Program-made: the position numbers and the translations under genes
DNA from: Rhodothermales bacterium
GTDB lineage: Bacteria; Bacteroidota; Rhodothermia; Rhodothermales; JABDKH01
NCBI GenBank assembly: GCA_013002345.1
Contig: JABDKH010000281.1
Location: 1-33,944 of the forward strand
Length of the DNA stretch: 33,944 nucleotides
Direction of reading: 5' to 3'
Shown: in pieces, positions 25,330-32,241 of the stretch
Position numbering within the stretch: position 1 is the first letter of the stretch
Layout of the letters: the number at the start of each line of letters is the position of its first letter
Notes under the pieces: generated by a model
Seen by the model: the letters and a program-made list of their open reading frames with translations, nothing else
Told to the model about the DNA's origin: nothing
Databases searched by the model: none

Positions 25330-26061
25330 TTATGCCGCAAGCCCCCGGGAGTTGAGATAGCGAATCAGCTTCCGTTTCGCCACAGGAAGCAATGTATCTG
25401 AGAAGGGGAAATCGAGCTGCGTGACAAAGTGATATGTGGCCGGGTTCGGCAGATCGCGGTTTTCGGTCACCAGGTCCAACTTGATGGTCGCGGGGGGCGC
25501 GGCTACCCTGCCTCGCGGAATACTCTTGAAATGGGTGGTCTTCAGGCTCTGATACCGCTCGTTCACACCGACAAGCACCGAGAACTCATAGCGAAGCACA
25601 TGCAGTTCCATCATCTGGCGATCCGGAACCAGAAGGTATCCTTCCTTCAGGTACGACGGTACGATTCCGACCTCCTCCAGCTCCATATTGTCATCCACAA
25701 ATTCGAAGATGGTACGCCCGACCTCGATCGCTTCCTGAATATGTGGCCGTGCCCACCGCAGCAACTCCTCGATGTGGGCCAGCTGATCGTCGTCCAGCTT
25801 CTCCTTCTCGTAGATCACCGTGCCGCTGCCCAGATCAATTCCGGATATGGCCCCGGGGAGCGCTTCTCGAATATCGTCGATCCCTCCGACCAGGCTCGAC
25901 ACTGTTTCGTGAAGCCCGATCAGATTACTCAGGTGGGGGTAAATGGAATTGTGCTTGAATGCTTCCCGGACGGACTTCAATTTTGCCAGGATTCGATACT
26001 GTGCCGACTCAACGTCCTTGCCGGCGGGCAAGAAAAGATCAAGGGTTAGCGGATTCATCAT
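25330..26061 (-). CDS. Conserved-looking protein of unknown function
   Basis: The 243-residue product starts 'MMNPLTLDLFLPAGKDVESAQYRILAKL' (in parts), has no signal peptide or membrane helix, and is mixed helix and strand with a regular codon bias. Features seen are a helical N-terminal half ('HIEELLRWARPHIQEAIEVGRTIFEFVDDN'-like segments), a middle beta-rich part ('GYLLVPDRQMMELHVLRYEFSVL') and a C-terminus with 'YHFVTQLDFPFSDTLLPVAKRKLIRYL'. I recognise no family or catalytic motif. The reading frame is open upstream to 26277, but that part overlaps the divergent trhO gene and is low-complexity; the double ATG at 26061 is the natural start. Confidence 0.75.
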   Translation of the reverse strand: MMNPLTLDLFLPAGKDVESAQYRILAKLKSVREAFKHNSIYPHLSNLIGLHETVSSLVGGIDDIREALPGAISGIDLGSGTVIYEKEKLDDDQLAHIEELLRWARPHIQEAIEVGRTIFEFVDDNMELEEVGIVPSYLKEGYLLVPDRQMMELHVLRYEFSVLVGVNERYQSLKTTHFKSIPRGRVAAPPATIKLDLVTENRDLPNPATYHFVTQLDFPFSDTLLPVAKRKLIRYLNSRGLAA

Positions 26062-26251
26062 CGGTACCGTGGCGGGCCCAGACAACCGGTTTCGAGCCGG
26101 AACTCTAAGGTAGTATCGTCGAGGTCGTGCTCTGCTTAACGCTCGCTTCATGAGATCAAAGCTCGGCGGCGCCAACAGGTTCCTCTGTGGCAGCGCCTGA
26201 ACCATACATGCAACTGTCGGTACAATCGACGCAACACGGTGGTAACGCCCG

Positions 26252-27094
26252 ATGGAAGAACAGGCATATTCAAACATAGCGGCCTACCTCTTCGTCGATC
26301 TCGACGAAGCATGGATTCGGGAGCAGCGTCCGATTATCCGAGATCATTGCGTTGAGCGGGATCTGCGAGGGACCATCCTCCTGAGCCGCGAAGGGACGAA
26401 CGTGTTTCTCTCCGGTCGTCCCGATGCGGTCAAGAACTTCTGGATGTTCTTTACGTCGCTTCCTCCATTTCGAGGTCTGACCTACAAAGAGAGCTTCAGC
26501 AACCGGCACGTATACAGACGCATGCTGGTGAAGGTCAAGCGGGAGATTATCTCCTTTGGTCGAGACGAAATCAGGCCGGCCATTTCTACGTCCAGCAGGA
26601 TTCGCTCGAAGGAACTCAAGCAATGGATCGACGACGGTCGCGACATCCTGTTACTTGACACTCGCAACGACTACGAAGTGGAGCTTGGAAGTTTTCGCGG
26701 TGCAATCGATCTCAATATCAGCAACTTCCGTTCGTTTCCCGAAGCCGCAGAACTGCTGGGCGAGGATGTGCGAGATAAACCCGTGGTCACTTTTTGTACC
26801 GGAGGCATCCGCTGCGAAAAGGCCGCGCCGTTTCTAGAGTCGCTCGGATTCAATGAGGTGTACCAATTGGACGGCGGGATTCTGCAGTACCTCGAAGAGT
26901 GCGAAGGGGCCCATTGGGAAGGCGAGTGTTTCGTGTTTGATCAACGCGTAGCCGTCGACGCACTTCTTCAGGAGACAGACACGGAGTACTGCTTTCGTTG
27001 TCAGCATCTCCTTCGGCCGGACGATCTCTCGTCACCGCTGTACGAGGTCGGCGTGAGTTGCCCGTTCTGCGCATCACAGCAACACGGTCAGTAG
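26252..27094 (+). CDS. trhO: tRNA uridine(34) hydroxylase TrhO (rhodanese-like)
   Basis: The 280-residue product matches TrhO (YceA), which hydroxylates uridine 34 of certain tRNAs with oxygen in the first step of 5-methoxy- or 5-carboxymethoxyuridine formation. It has the N-terminal domain with 'RGTILLSREGTNVFLSG', the linker, and a rhodanese domain with active-site Cys182 in 'FCTGGIRCEKAAPFLES'. The C-terminal part has cysteine pairs 'YCFRC' and 'CPFC', which probably bind a metal. The length is within the family range. The gene is divergent from the unknown protein gene and ends 4 bases from the methyltransferase gene. Confidence 0.93.
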   Translation: MEEQAYSNIAAYLFVDLDEAWIREQRPIIRDHCVERDLRGTILLSREGTNVFLSGRPDAVKNFWMFFTSLPPFRGLTYKESFSNRHVYRRMLVKVKREIISFGRDEIRPAISTSSRIRSKELKQWIDDGRDILLLDTRNDYEVELGSFRGAIDLNISNFRSFPEAAELLGEDVRDKPVVTFCTGGIRCEKAAPFLESLGFNEVYQLDGGILQYLEECEGAHWEGECFVFDQRVAVDALLQETDTEYCFRCQHLLRPDDLSSPLYEVGVSCPFCASQQHGQ

Positions 27095-27098
27095 TGCG

Positions 27099-27710
27099 TC
27101 ACCGACGCGGCTGCTTGCGTGCAAGAACCTGGACAACAGCACTCCGTCCCTGATGAAACGTCCCCTCCGCAACGTGTCGCTCACGCTCTCGGCCGATCAA
27201 GAACTCCAGTCCCGTTAGTTCAGTCTTCAGTTCATCCAGAGTCACCAGCAGCTCTCGCTTCGGAGGCCCTCCTGTGCCAAGCGCAAGCTGTTGTGGGGTA
27301 TAGGCTTCCAGAGCTAGTAAGCCCCCAGGCTTTAGTGCGCCGACAATACGTTTGTGAACTGATCGCCTCAAGGAAGGATCAAGGTGACAGAATATTGAGA
27401 CTATTCCGTCCCATCGCTCACGTTCGAAATCAAAGTCTGTCAGGTCCGCCAATCGGGTCGTGATTCGTACTCCGTGTCGGGCCGCGAGATCATTTGCTTT
27501 CGCCAGGCCGACGCTCGAGTAGTCAAGCGCAGTTACATCATGACCGCGAAGCGCCAGGAATGCGGCGTTACGACCCTCCCCCTCTGCAATACAGAGAACC
27601 TTCCCGGTCGCCAGTCTTTCGGAAACGGAAACAAGAAAATCATTTGGTTCTGTTCCGTACGCGAACCCGTCGCCGCGGTAGCGTTGATCCCACATGTCAG
27701 GTCCAGTCAT
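27099..27710 (-). CDS. Class I SAM-dependent methyltransferase (TehB-like)
   Basis: The 203-residue product begins 'MWDQRYRGDGFAYGTEPNDFL' (in parts), the usual start of small TehB-like methyltransferases. Motif I is 'VLCIAEGEGRNAAFLALRG', with an Ala-Glu-Gly-Glu-Gly in place of the common Gly-x-Gly-x-Gly, followed by 'VTALDYSSVGLAKA' and 'FDFERERWDGIVSIFCHLD'. The substrate is unknown: related enzymes act on tellurite, thiols or small molecules. I chose the ATG at 27710; the frame remains open upstream to 27938 with no protein-like sequence. Gene ends convergently with trhO, 4 bases apart. Confidence 0.88.
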   Translation of the reverse strand: MTGPDMWDQRYRGDGFAYGTEPNDFLVSVSERLATGKVLCIAEGEGRNAAFLALRGHDVTALDYSSVGLAKANDLAARHGVRITTRLADLTDFDFERERWDGIVSIFCHLDPSLRRSVHKRIVGALKPGGLLALEAYTPQQLALGTGGPPKRELLVTLDELKTELTGLEFLIGRERERHVAEGTFHQGRSAVVQVLARKQPRR

Positions 27711-27983
27711 TGACTCACGCGGTCTGGTTTGGGTCGAAGACTGTTGTCGTATTCCGTAACTGTCGTCGATCGCATTTGCATCTCGTGCAGCCTTCGCATG
27801 TTCGCGATGAACTGTCGTGACAGAAGTGCGACGACTCATTAGATCGGAAACCGTCGCGACAAGAATTTCTTGCACGCAAACTTTTTTTTTGCTAACCATA
27901 GCCGATAACCGCCAAGCTACACTACTTTTAGGAAGCAACCTGTTTCCTACCCACCACTACCCCCAACCAAGAGGTTCAAAACA

Positions 27984-28208
27984 ATGGCCACACGAAAGGC
28001 TACGGCCAAGAAGAAGACGGCTCGCAAACCTGCAGCCAAGAAGAAGAAGACCACTGCACGGAAACCTGCAGCGAAGAAGAAGACTGCACGCAAGTCAACC
28101 GCGAAGCGGAAGACGACTGCACGCAAGCCTGCGGCGAAGAAGAAGACTGCACGCAAGTCAACCGCAAAGCGGAAGACGACTGCGCGCAAGCGTACAGCCA
28201 AGAAGTGA
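27984..28208 (+). CDS. Histone H1-like Lys/Ala-rich protein
   Basis: The 74-residue product is made almost only of Lys, Ala, Arg, Thr, Pro and Ser in units such as 'KKKTARKPAAKK' and 'KKTARKSTAKRKTTARKPAA'. It resembles bacterial histone H1-like proteins (AlgP/HctB-type tails) that bind DNA through charge and compact the nucleoid. No globular domain is present. At the DNA level a 63-base unit (21 codons) is repeated nearly exactly (28071 and 28134), so copy number may vary between strains. It is followed by a terminator at 28270-28295, so the message is short. The opposite strand also shows long open frames here, but these are by-products of the repeat. Confidence 0.88.
   Translation: MATRKATAKKKTARKPAAKKKKTTARKPAAKKKTARKSTAKRKTTARKPAAKKKTARKSTAKRKTTARKRTAKK
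28071..28196 (+). repeat. 63-bp tandem repeat inside the histone H1-like gene
   Basis: Two adjacent units of 63 bases, starting at 28071 and 28134, differ at only a few positions. Each encodes a 21-residue block beginning AKKKTARKSTAK. The length is a multiple of 3, so gain or loss keeps the frame. Confidence 0.85.
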
Positions 28209-28269
28209 ACTTCACTTCGCCGACTGTGATGTCGTGCGAGACTGGAGTTTTACTGGCGGGAATGGCAAG

Positions 28270-28295
28270 AGGGCGGCAATAGTCGCCCTTTTGTC
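28270..28295 (+). terminator. Terminator after the histone H1-like gene
   Basis: Stem AGGGCGGC (28270-28277) with GTCGCCCT (28282-28289), one G-T wobble, loop AATA, followed by a T-rich run (TTTGTCTTTTC). It sits 60 bases after the stop codon. Confidence 0.85.
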
Positions 28296-28310
28296 TTTTC
28301 TACCAACACG

Positions 28311-28925
28311 TTACAGGCCCGGGAGCGGTTCGAGGCCTTCGATTTCCAGATCGAAAGATCCGGATACCCGTACCGGCCCCGCCAGCGCTACGTTCAGCAA
28401 CTGCCCGTCCGCAAAACTCTCTCCGTGCGTCTGCTCAAGATCCAGCGAAAAGGTGGCGACGAATCGCCCGCGTTGCGACTCCTCAACCACAAGACGCAAA
28501 GACGTCCCGGCGAACTCAAATTTCGAATAGCTGGAATCATTGCGCACAAGCTGGTAGAACGCCTCTCCGACTGTCGGCACGGTGTCGTCTGGCACAACGG
28601 AGTATGGGCCCGGCGGAAGCACCCCTGTATTCGAGGCATAGGCAAACCGGAAGTTCACGCGCGCTTCCTCTCTCCGATCTACGCCTTTCGCCCGTACCTC
28701 CAACATGACGTCTAGCCGGTTCGCGATGCCTGACCTCGAGAACAGTGCAGAGCCGTCGTAAGCCGGATCGACCTGAGTGAAGTCTGTCGTCAGACTTCCG
28801 CCTAAAGCGAATTCGACTTCCGTTGCATCATCCTTGTCCGTGACCGAATCACAACTGGTGCCTGCGAAGCCGGCAACCGTGATCAGCAGTACAGCAGACA
28901 CTCGAGAGCGGAACGTTCTTTTCAT
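28311..28925 (-). CDS. Lipoprotein, unknown function
   Basis: From the ATG at 28925 the product has 204 residues with a signal peptide and lipobox-like 'AGTSC' (Cys25). The mature part is predicted beta-rich: 'TEVEFALGGSLTTDF', 'LDVMLEVRAKGVDRREEARVNFRFAYASNTG' (in parts), 'GPVRVSGSFDLEIEGL' at the end, with an Asp-rich start 'CDSVTDKDDATE'. I recognise no family. GAAGGA lies just before 28925 but very close (2 bases); the in-frame ATG at 28937 is an alternative that adds four residues. It lies 53 bases after the carbonic anhydrase gene on the same strand and could be co-transcribed. Confidence 0.77.
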   Translation of the reverse strand: MKRTFRSRVSAVLLITVAGFAGTSCDSVTDKDDATEVEFALGGSLTTDFTQVDPAYDGSALFSRSGIANRLDVMLEVRAKGVDRREEARVNFRFAYASNTGVLPPGPYSVVPDDTVPTVGEAFYQLVRNDSSYSKFEFAGTSLRLVVEESQRGRFVATFSLDLEQTHGESFADGQLLNVALAGPVRVSGSFDLEIEGLEPLPGL

Positions 28926-28978
28926 CTTCCTTCTCATCTCGTTTTTCAATTCCGCCGGTCAGACTTTTTCTGGACCGA

Positions 28979-29638
28979 TCAACGACCGTTTCTTCGACGA
29001 GCGACACGCCGGGCTACAGCCGTCTCGACGGTGTCCACCGCATTCGAGCTACCGGTCGTCGTCGAATCCAAATCGAAGATCCTGCCGCATCCGATGTCGT
29101 AAACCCATCCGTGAACGTGCACCTTCTGCCCGTGGGCCCATGCCTCCTGCACCGGGAAAGATCCGGCGATGTTGTTCACCTGGTGCAGAACGTTTAGTTC
29201 ACAGAGCAGCTCAAGTTGGTCTACCTCGGCGGAATATCGGTCAAGTTCATTGCGGTAATCATTAGAGAGCTTCCGTAGAGGTGCGAGCCAATCGTCGATT
29301 GGCCCCGAAGTGCCACCTTCCATCGCAGCGTGAACACCTCCGCAACCGTAGTGTCCACAAACAATCACATGCTCGACATGTAGAACTCCGATCGCAAACT
29401 GGAGCACCGCCAGACTGCTGAGGTCCGTCGGATCGACGAGGTTCGCGATGTTGCGGTGGACGAACAGGTCTCCAGGCGACAACCCCAGTAGTTGGTTTGA
29501 AGCGACCCGGCTGTCCGAACAGCCCATCCACAGGTATTGCGGCTGCTGCCCAAGTGCCTGACGCTGAAAGAACTCCGGGTCCTCGTCGACGACTTCAGCC
29601 GCCCATTGACGATTGCTCTCAAGAAGATGGTCAAGCAT
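28979..29638 (-). CDS. Beta-class carbonic anhydrase
   Basis: The 219-residue enzyme interconverts carbon dioxide and bicarbonate. All zinc ligands and the Asp-Arg pair are present: Cys40-S-Asp42-S-Arg44 in 'MGCSDSRV', and His96-Y-G-Cys99 in 'CGHYGCGG'. 'GDLFVHRNIAN', 'LAVLQFAIGVLHVEHVIVCG' and the C-terminal 'VHGWVYDIGCGRIFDL' are also typical. The ATG at 29638 gives the normal N-terminus 'LDHLLESNRQWA'; GGGGA precedes it. The frame is open to 29836, and an ATG at 29725 would add 29 residues that are not part of the domain. A periplasmic location is not indicated; there is no signal peptide. Confidence 0.95.
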   Translation of the reverse strand: MLDHLLESNRQWAAEVVDEDPEFFQRQALGQQPQYLWMGCSDSRVASNQLLGLSPGDLFVHRNIANLVDPTDLSSLAVLQFAIGVLHVEHVIVCGHYGCGGVHAAMEGGTSGPIDDWLAPLRKLSNDYRNELDRYSAEVDQLELLCELNVLHQVNNIAGSFPVQEAWAHGQKVHVHGWVYDIGCGRIFDLDSTTTGSSNAVDTVETAVARRVARRRNGR

Positions 29639-29772
29639 AGGGTCCCCGTTCGCCTTCCTGCATTCCACAATTGACCTGAAAGTTACGCCGGAACGATCCC
29701 GGTACGAAATATCACGGACTGACATATTGAATTGAGCCGGCCGGCAAAAACGACGACGCCAACCATAATCGG

Positions 29773-30996
29773 TCAGACCGGCGCACTCATGCGGGCGCGC
29801 AAGAATTCTGCGATTCGGCCGCCACGTTTCTCCCACGTGTACAGGCTTGCGTCGTCTCGGGCCTGCGATCCCAGGCGGTCTGATTCGCGAGGATCAGACA
29901 TCAGCCTCGCCAGGGCGGCCGCGCAAGCGTCGACATCATCGGGCGGCACCAGCACAGCATTCTTCCCGTCCTCCAGAATCTCACCCAGATCCGGGAGATC
30001 CGCTGCAACGATCGGGCGACCCGATGCCAGGTACAGATACGTTTTCATCGGTAGCACGGTCCTGTGAAAGCGCTCGAGCGGCCCCGCCGTCGGTGGAATG
30101 ATCAGACAATCCGCCGCGTACAGATACGTACTGACGTTCGCCGGAGAGACTCGCGGAAGCAATCGAACATTGCTAACACCCAGGTCCTCGATCAATTTGG
30201 CAAAGTGCCGCTCATCATCTGAACCAGCGATCGCACCGACAATGAGAAACGTTGCATCGGTGACTTGCCTCGCAATGTGCAGAAGGATGTCGACACCCTT
30301 CTTTGGGTTCACGTGTCCCGTATAACAAACAAGCCTATCGTGTACGTCGATCCCAAGTGCCCGGCGAGCTTCCTCTTTCGACTGGACCGGCGTCATCACG
30401 GAGGGTGAGTATCCGTTGTGGGCTACGAGCACGCGCTCGCTGTCAACTCCGGCCTTCACGAAGTAGTCTGCGGCCAGCCGCGAATGCGTCACGACGCCCA
30501 TCAGCAACGGATGTTTGTAGACCAGTTTTCGGAACGGAGCGAACCGTCGCAGCAAGTTGACGTCCGTGCGATACGTCTCGAATACGGACGGCATGCCAAG
30601 GGTCAGTGTCAGCGCGAGGGCATAGAGATCGCGAGTGTAGACCAGGTCGTACCCCACCCTCCGGGCGTGAAAGGGCGCTGAAACATCATGCGCTGCCCGG
30701 CGCACGTTTCCCTGCACGAACGGAGGCCGCCAGACCGGAACGAGGCCGACTCGATCCAAAAGCTCGTCGGACACCGAGCCGTAGAACCTGCGGATACTAT
30801 CCTTTGGGTCAGTCTTCCCGTCGTCTTTGTCCCGGCGAGAGGCGGGAACGATCAGATCGATTTCCAGACCCTGCCTGGCCATCATCGAAACCGTCCACAC
30901 CAACTGTTCGGTACTCGTCTCCGCAGACGGGAGCGGTTCATGTGTCAGATATCCGATTCGCAATAAATCTGTCCTCTGTTCGTTATCTGGATCCAC
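29773..30996 (-). CDS. Glycosyltransferase family 4
   Basis: The 407-residue product has the GT-B fold. The N-terminal Rossmann half begins 'LRIGYLTHEPLPSAETSTEQLV' (in parts). The C-terminal half has 'VCYTGHVNPKKGVDILLHIA', the nucleotide-sugar region 'LIIPPTAGPLERFHRTVLPMKTYLYLASGRPIVAADLPDLGEIL' (in parts) and 'LVPPDDVDACAAALARLM'. The catalytic E-x7-E of GT4 is only partly kept, with Glu in 'LERFHRTV' as the first candidate. It likely adds a sugar to a surface polysaccharide, glycolipid or protein. No other cell-surface sugar gene is adjacent. The long 404-base divergent region upstream holds strong palindromes. Confidence 0.87.
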   Translation of the reverse strand: MDPDNEQRTDLLRIGYLTHEPLPSAETSTEQLVWTVSMMARQGLEIDLIVPASRRDKDDGKTDPKDSIRRFYGSVSDELLDRVGLVPVWRPPFVQGNVRRAAHDVSAPFHARRVGYDLVYTRDLYALALTLTLGMPSVFETYRTDVNLLRRFAPFRKLVYKHPLLMGVVTHSRLAADYFVKAGVDSERVLVAHNGYSPSVMTPVQSKEEARRALGIDVHDRLVCYTGHVNPKKGVDILLHIARQVTDATFLIVGAIAGSDDERHFAKLIEDLGVSNVRLLPRVSPANVSTYLYAADCLIIPPTAGPLERFHRTVLPMKTYLYLASGRPIVAADLPDLGEILEDGKNAVLVPPDDVDACAAALARLMSDPRESDRLGSQARDDASLYTWEKRGGRIAEFLRARMSAPV

Positions 30997-31400
30997 GTTG
31001 CGATGTGCCTTCCGACCGCGGGGATTCGGATCTTTTCAACAAAAGGCGGGTTTTGCCAGCCCACACCAGGTACTGAGTAGTGACTAACAAGTTAGTCAAT
31101 CGGTGTCGTACGATTGACGCACTGACATCGCCACTCAGCAAATGAGAGTCCGACACCGGGCCACGCGCGCGACAGAGTTCGCCGAGAGACCGATCTCCGT
31201 AATGCCCGCCTGCTTCGTCCGAGTGCGACGCGTAGCATCAAGACAGATCGGGTCACGGCAAGAACTCTCTATGACCGCTGCGTATCATCCGCATTCCTCC
31301 ATTTACCAGTTGCAAGTGCCCTTGAATCCTCGAACGCCACTAAGCCATCCCACGGCACGCTTTTTGAAGCGGCAAACGTACATCTAGTAGAAAACGAGAA
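30997..31400. other. Divergent 404-base region with nested palindromes, no gene
   Basis: The region lies between the GT4 gene (minus) and the TPR gene (plus). A frame at 31142-31387 has an implausible composition and was not accepted. The main signal is the palindrome pair at 31081-31118. Promoters for both genes must be here. Confidence 0.6.
31081..31118. promoter_or_regulatory. Two overlapping palindromes, probable operator
   Basis: First: TGACTAAC-AA-GTTAGTCA (31081-31098), perfect. Second: GTCAATCG (31095-31102) and CGATTGAC (31111-31118), perfect, with an 8-base spacer. They share GTCA. The first is 18 bp, the size of many TetR- or MarR-type operators. It lies 85 bases from the GT4 start and 303 from the TPR gene start. 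Confidence 0.6.
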
Positions 31401-32210
31401 ATGGTCAGGTACGCCCTAGTTATTAGAGTTATCCTCTTCGCAGGTGTTCTTTCCTTGCAGTGGATGGGTACGTCGTTAGGACAGTCTGCGACGTCCGGCA
31501 GTCTGCAGGATCGTGCCCTTAGTGTTGCCGATTTCAACAAGATGGCGGACGACGCACGAAATGCGGGTCGCTATGACGAGGAGTCGGCGATTCTCATCGC
31601 AACCAACCGGGCCTTTCCCGATGACGTCCATGTTCTGTGGAGATTGACGCGATCGGCTGTAGAAGCTGGTGAACTGGCTGATTCGCGAGACACCAGGCGC
31701 CGGCGCTTCTTTGAAGCGATGCAATACGGGAAGATGGCCGTTCGTGCGGACAGCACACATCACCTTGGCTACATCTGGCTCGCGATATCGGAAGCGGCGG
31801 TGGCAAGCGTAGAGGGAATCAAGACGAAGGTCCGGCTATCGTGGAACATCAGACAGCACGCTGAGAAGGCCATCTCGCTCAATCCCGATTTTGATTCGGG
31901 CTATCATATTCTCGCGCGGTGGCATTACGAGGTTGCCGGAATCGGAGGCGTCAAGCGCGCACTCGCTCGAGCCTTTGTCGGCGAACTTCCGGAGGCATCG
32001 TATGACGAGTCAATCCGTCTGTACCGGCAAGCAATCGCGATCAACGATCTGATCCATCACCGACTCGCTCTGGTTCAGACGTACATACGGGCTGGACGGG
32101 ATGAAGAGGCACGTCGTGAGCTCAATCTGATCATCGACAGGCCCAGCGAAAAGCGCCTCGATGACAAGCACAAAGAGGAGGCCAGAAAGCTCCTCGCGGC
32201 CCTCGACTAG
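31401..32210 (+). CDS. Secreted TPR protein resembling RMD1 (FAM82-like)
   Basis: The 269-residue product has an N-terminal signal peptide ('MVRYALVIRVILFAGVLSLQWMGTSLGQ', in parts). TPR-like helix pairs follow from about residue 45: 'MADDARNAGRYDEESAIL', 'VLWRLTRSAVEAGE', 'QYGKMAVRADSTHHLGYIWLAISEA', 'HAEKAISLNPDFDSGYHILARWHYEVAGIG', 'YDESIRLYRQAIAINDLIHHRLALVQTYI'. This order and spacing, with the 'WNIRQHAEKAISLNP' and 'GIGGVKRALARAFVGELPEA' parts, resembles bacterial homologues of the eukaryotic regulator of microtubule dynamics protein 1. It is probably periplasmic. The function in bacteria is unknown. A purine-rich 'AACGAGAA' precedes the ATG. Confidence 0.83.
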   Translation: MVRYALVIRVILFAGVLSLQWMGTSLGQSATSGSLQDRALSVADFNKMADDARNAGRYDEESAILIATNRAFPDDVHVLWRLTRSAVEAGELADSRDTRRRRFFEAMQYGKMAVRADSTHHLGYIWLAISEAAVASVEGIKTKVRLSWNIRQHAEKAISLNPDFDSGYHILARWHYEVAGIGGVKRALARAFVGELPEASYDESIRLYRQAIAINDLIHHRLALVQTYIRAGRDEEARRELNLIIDRPSEKRLDDKHKEEARKLLAALD

Positions 32211-32241
32211 TCGGCTGAACCCTGGCTATCGGCCAGCCTGA

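Noticed and set aside
27817-28530. A 237-codon plus-strand frame and an 84-codon minus-strand frame over the Lys-rich gene
   Set aside because: Both are by-products of the 63-base repeat; their repeated Arg/Leu or Phe/Val blocks mirror the histone-like gene.
31142-31387. An 81-codon frame in the divergent 404-base gap
   Set aside because: It has Arg- and His-rich random composition, no ribosome binding site and no domain.
32222-32236. CTGGC-N5-GCCAG hairpin between the convergent TPR and phosphatidyltransferase genes
   Set aside because: A 5-bp stem without a T-run is not a convincing terminator.
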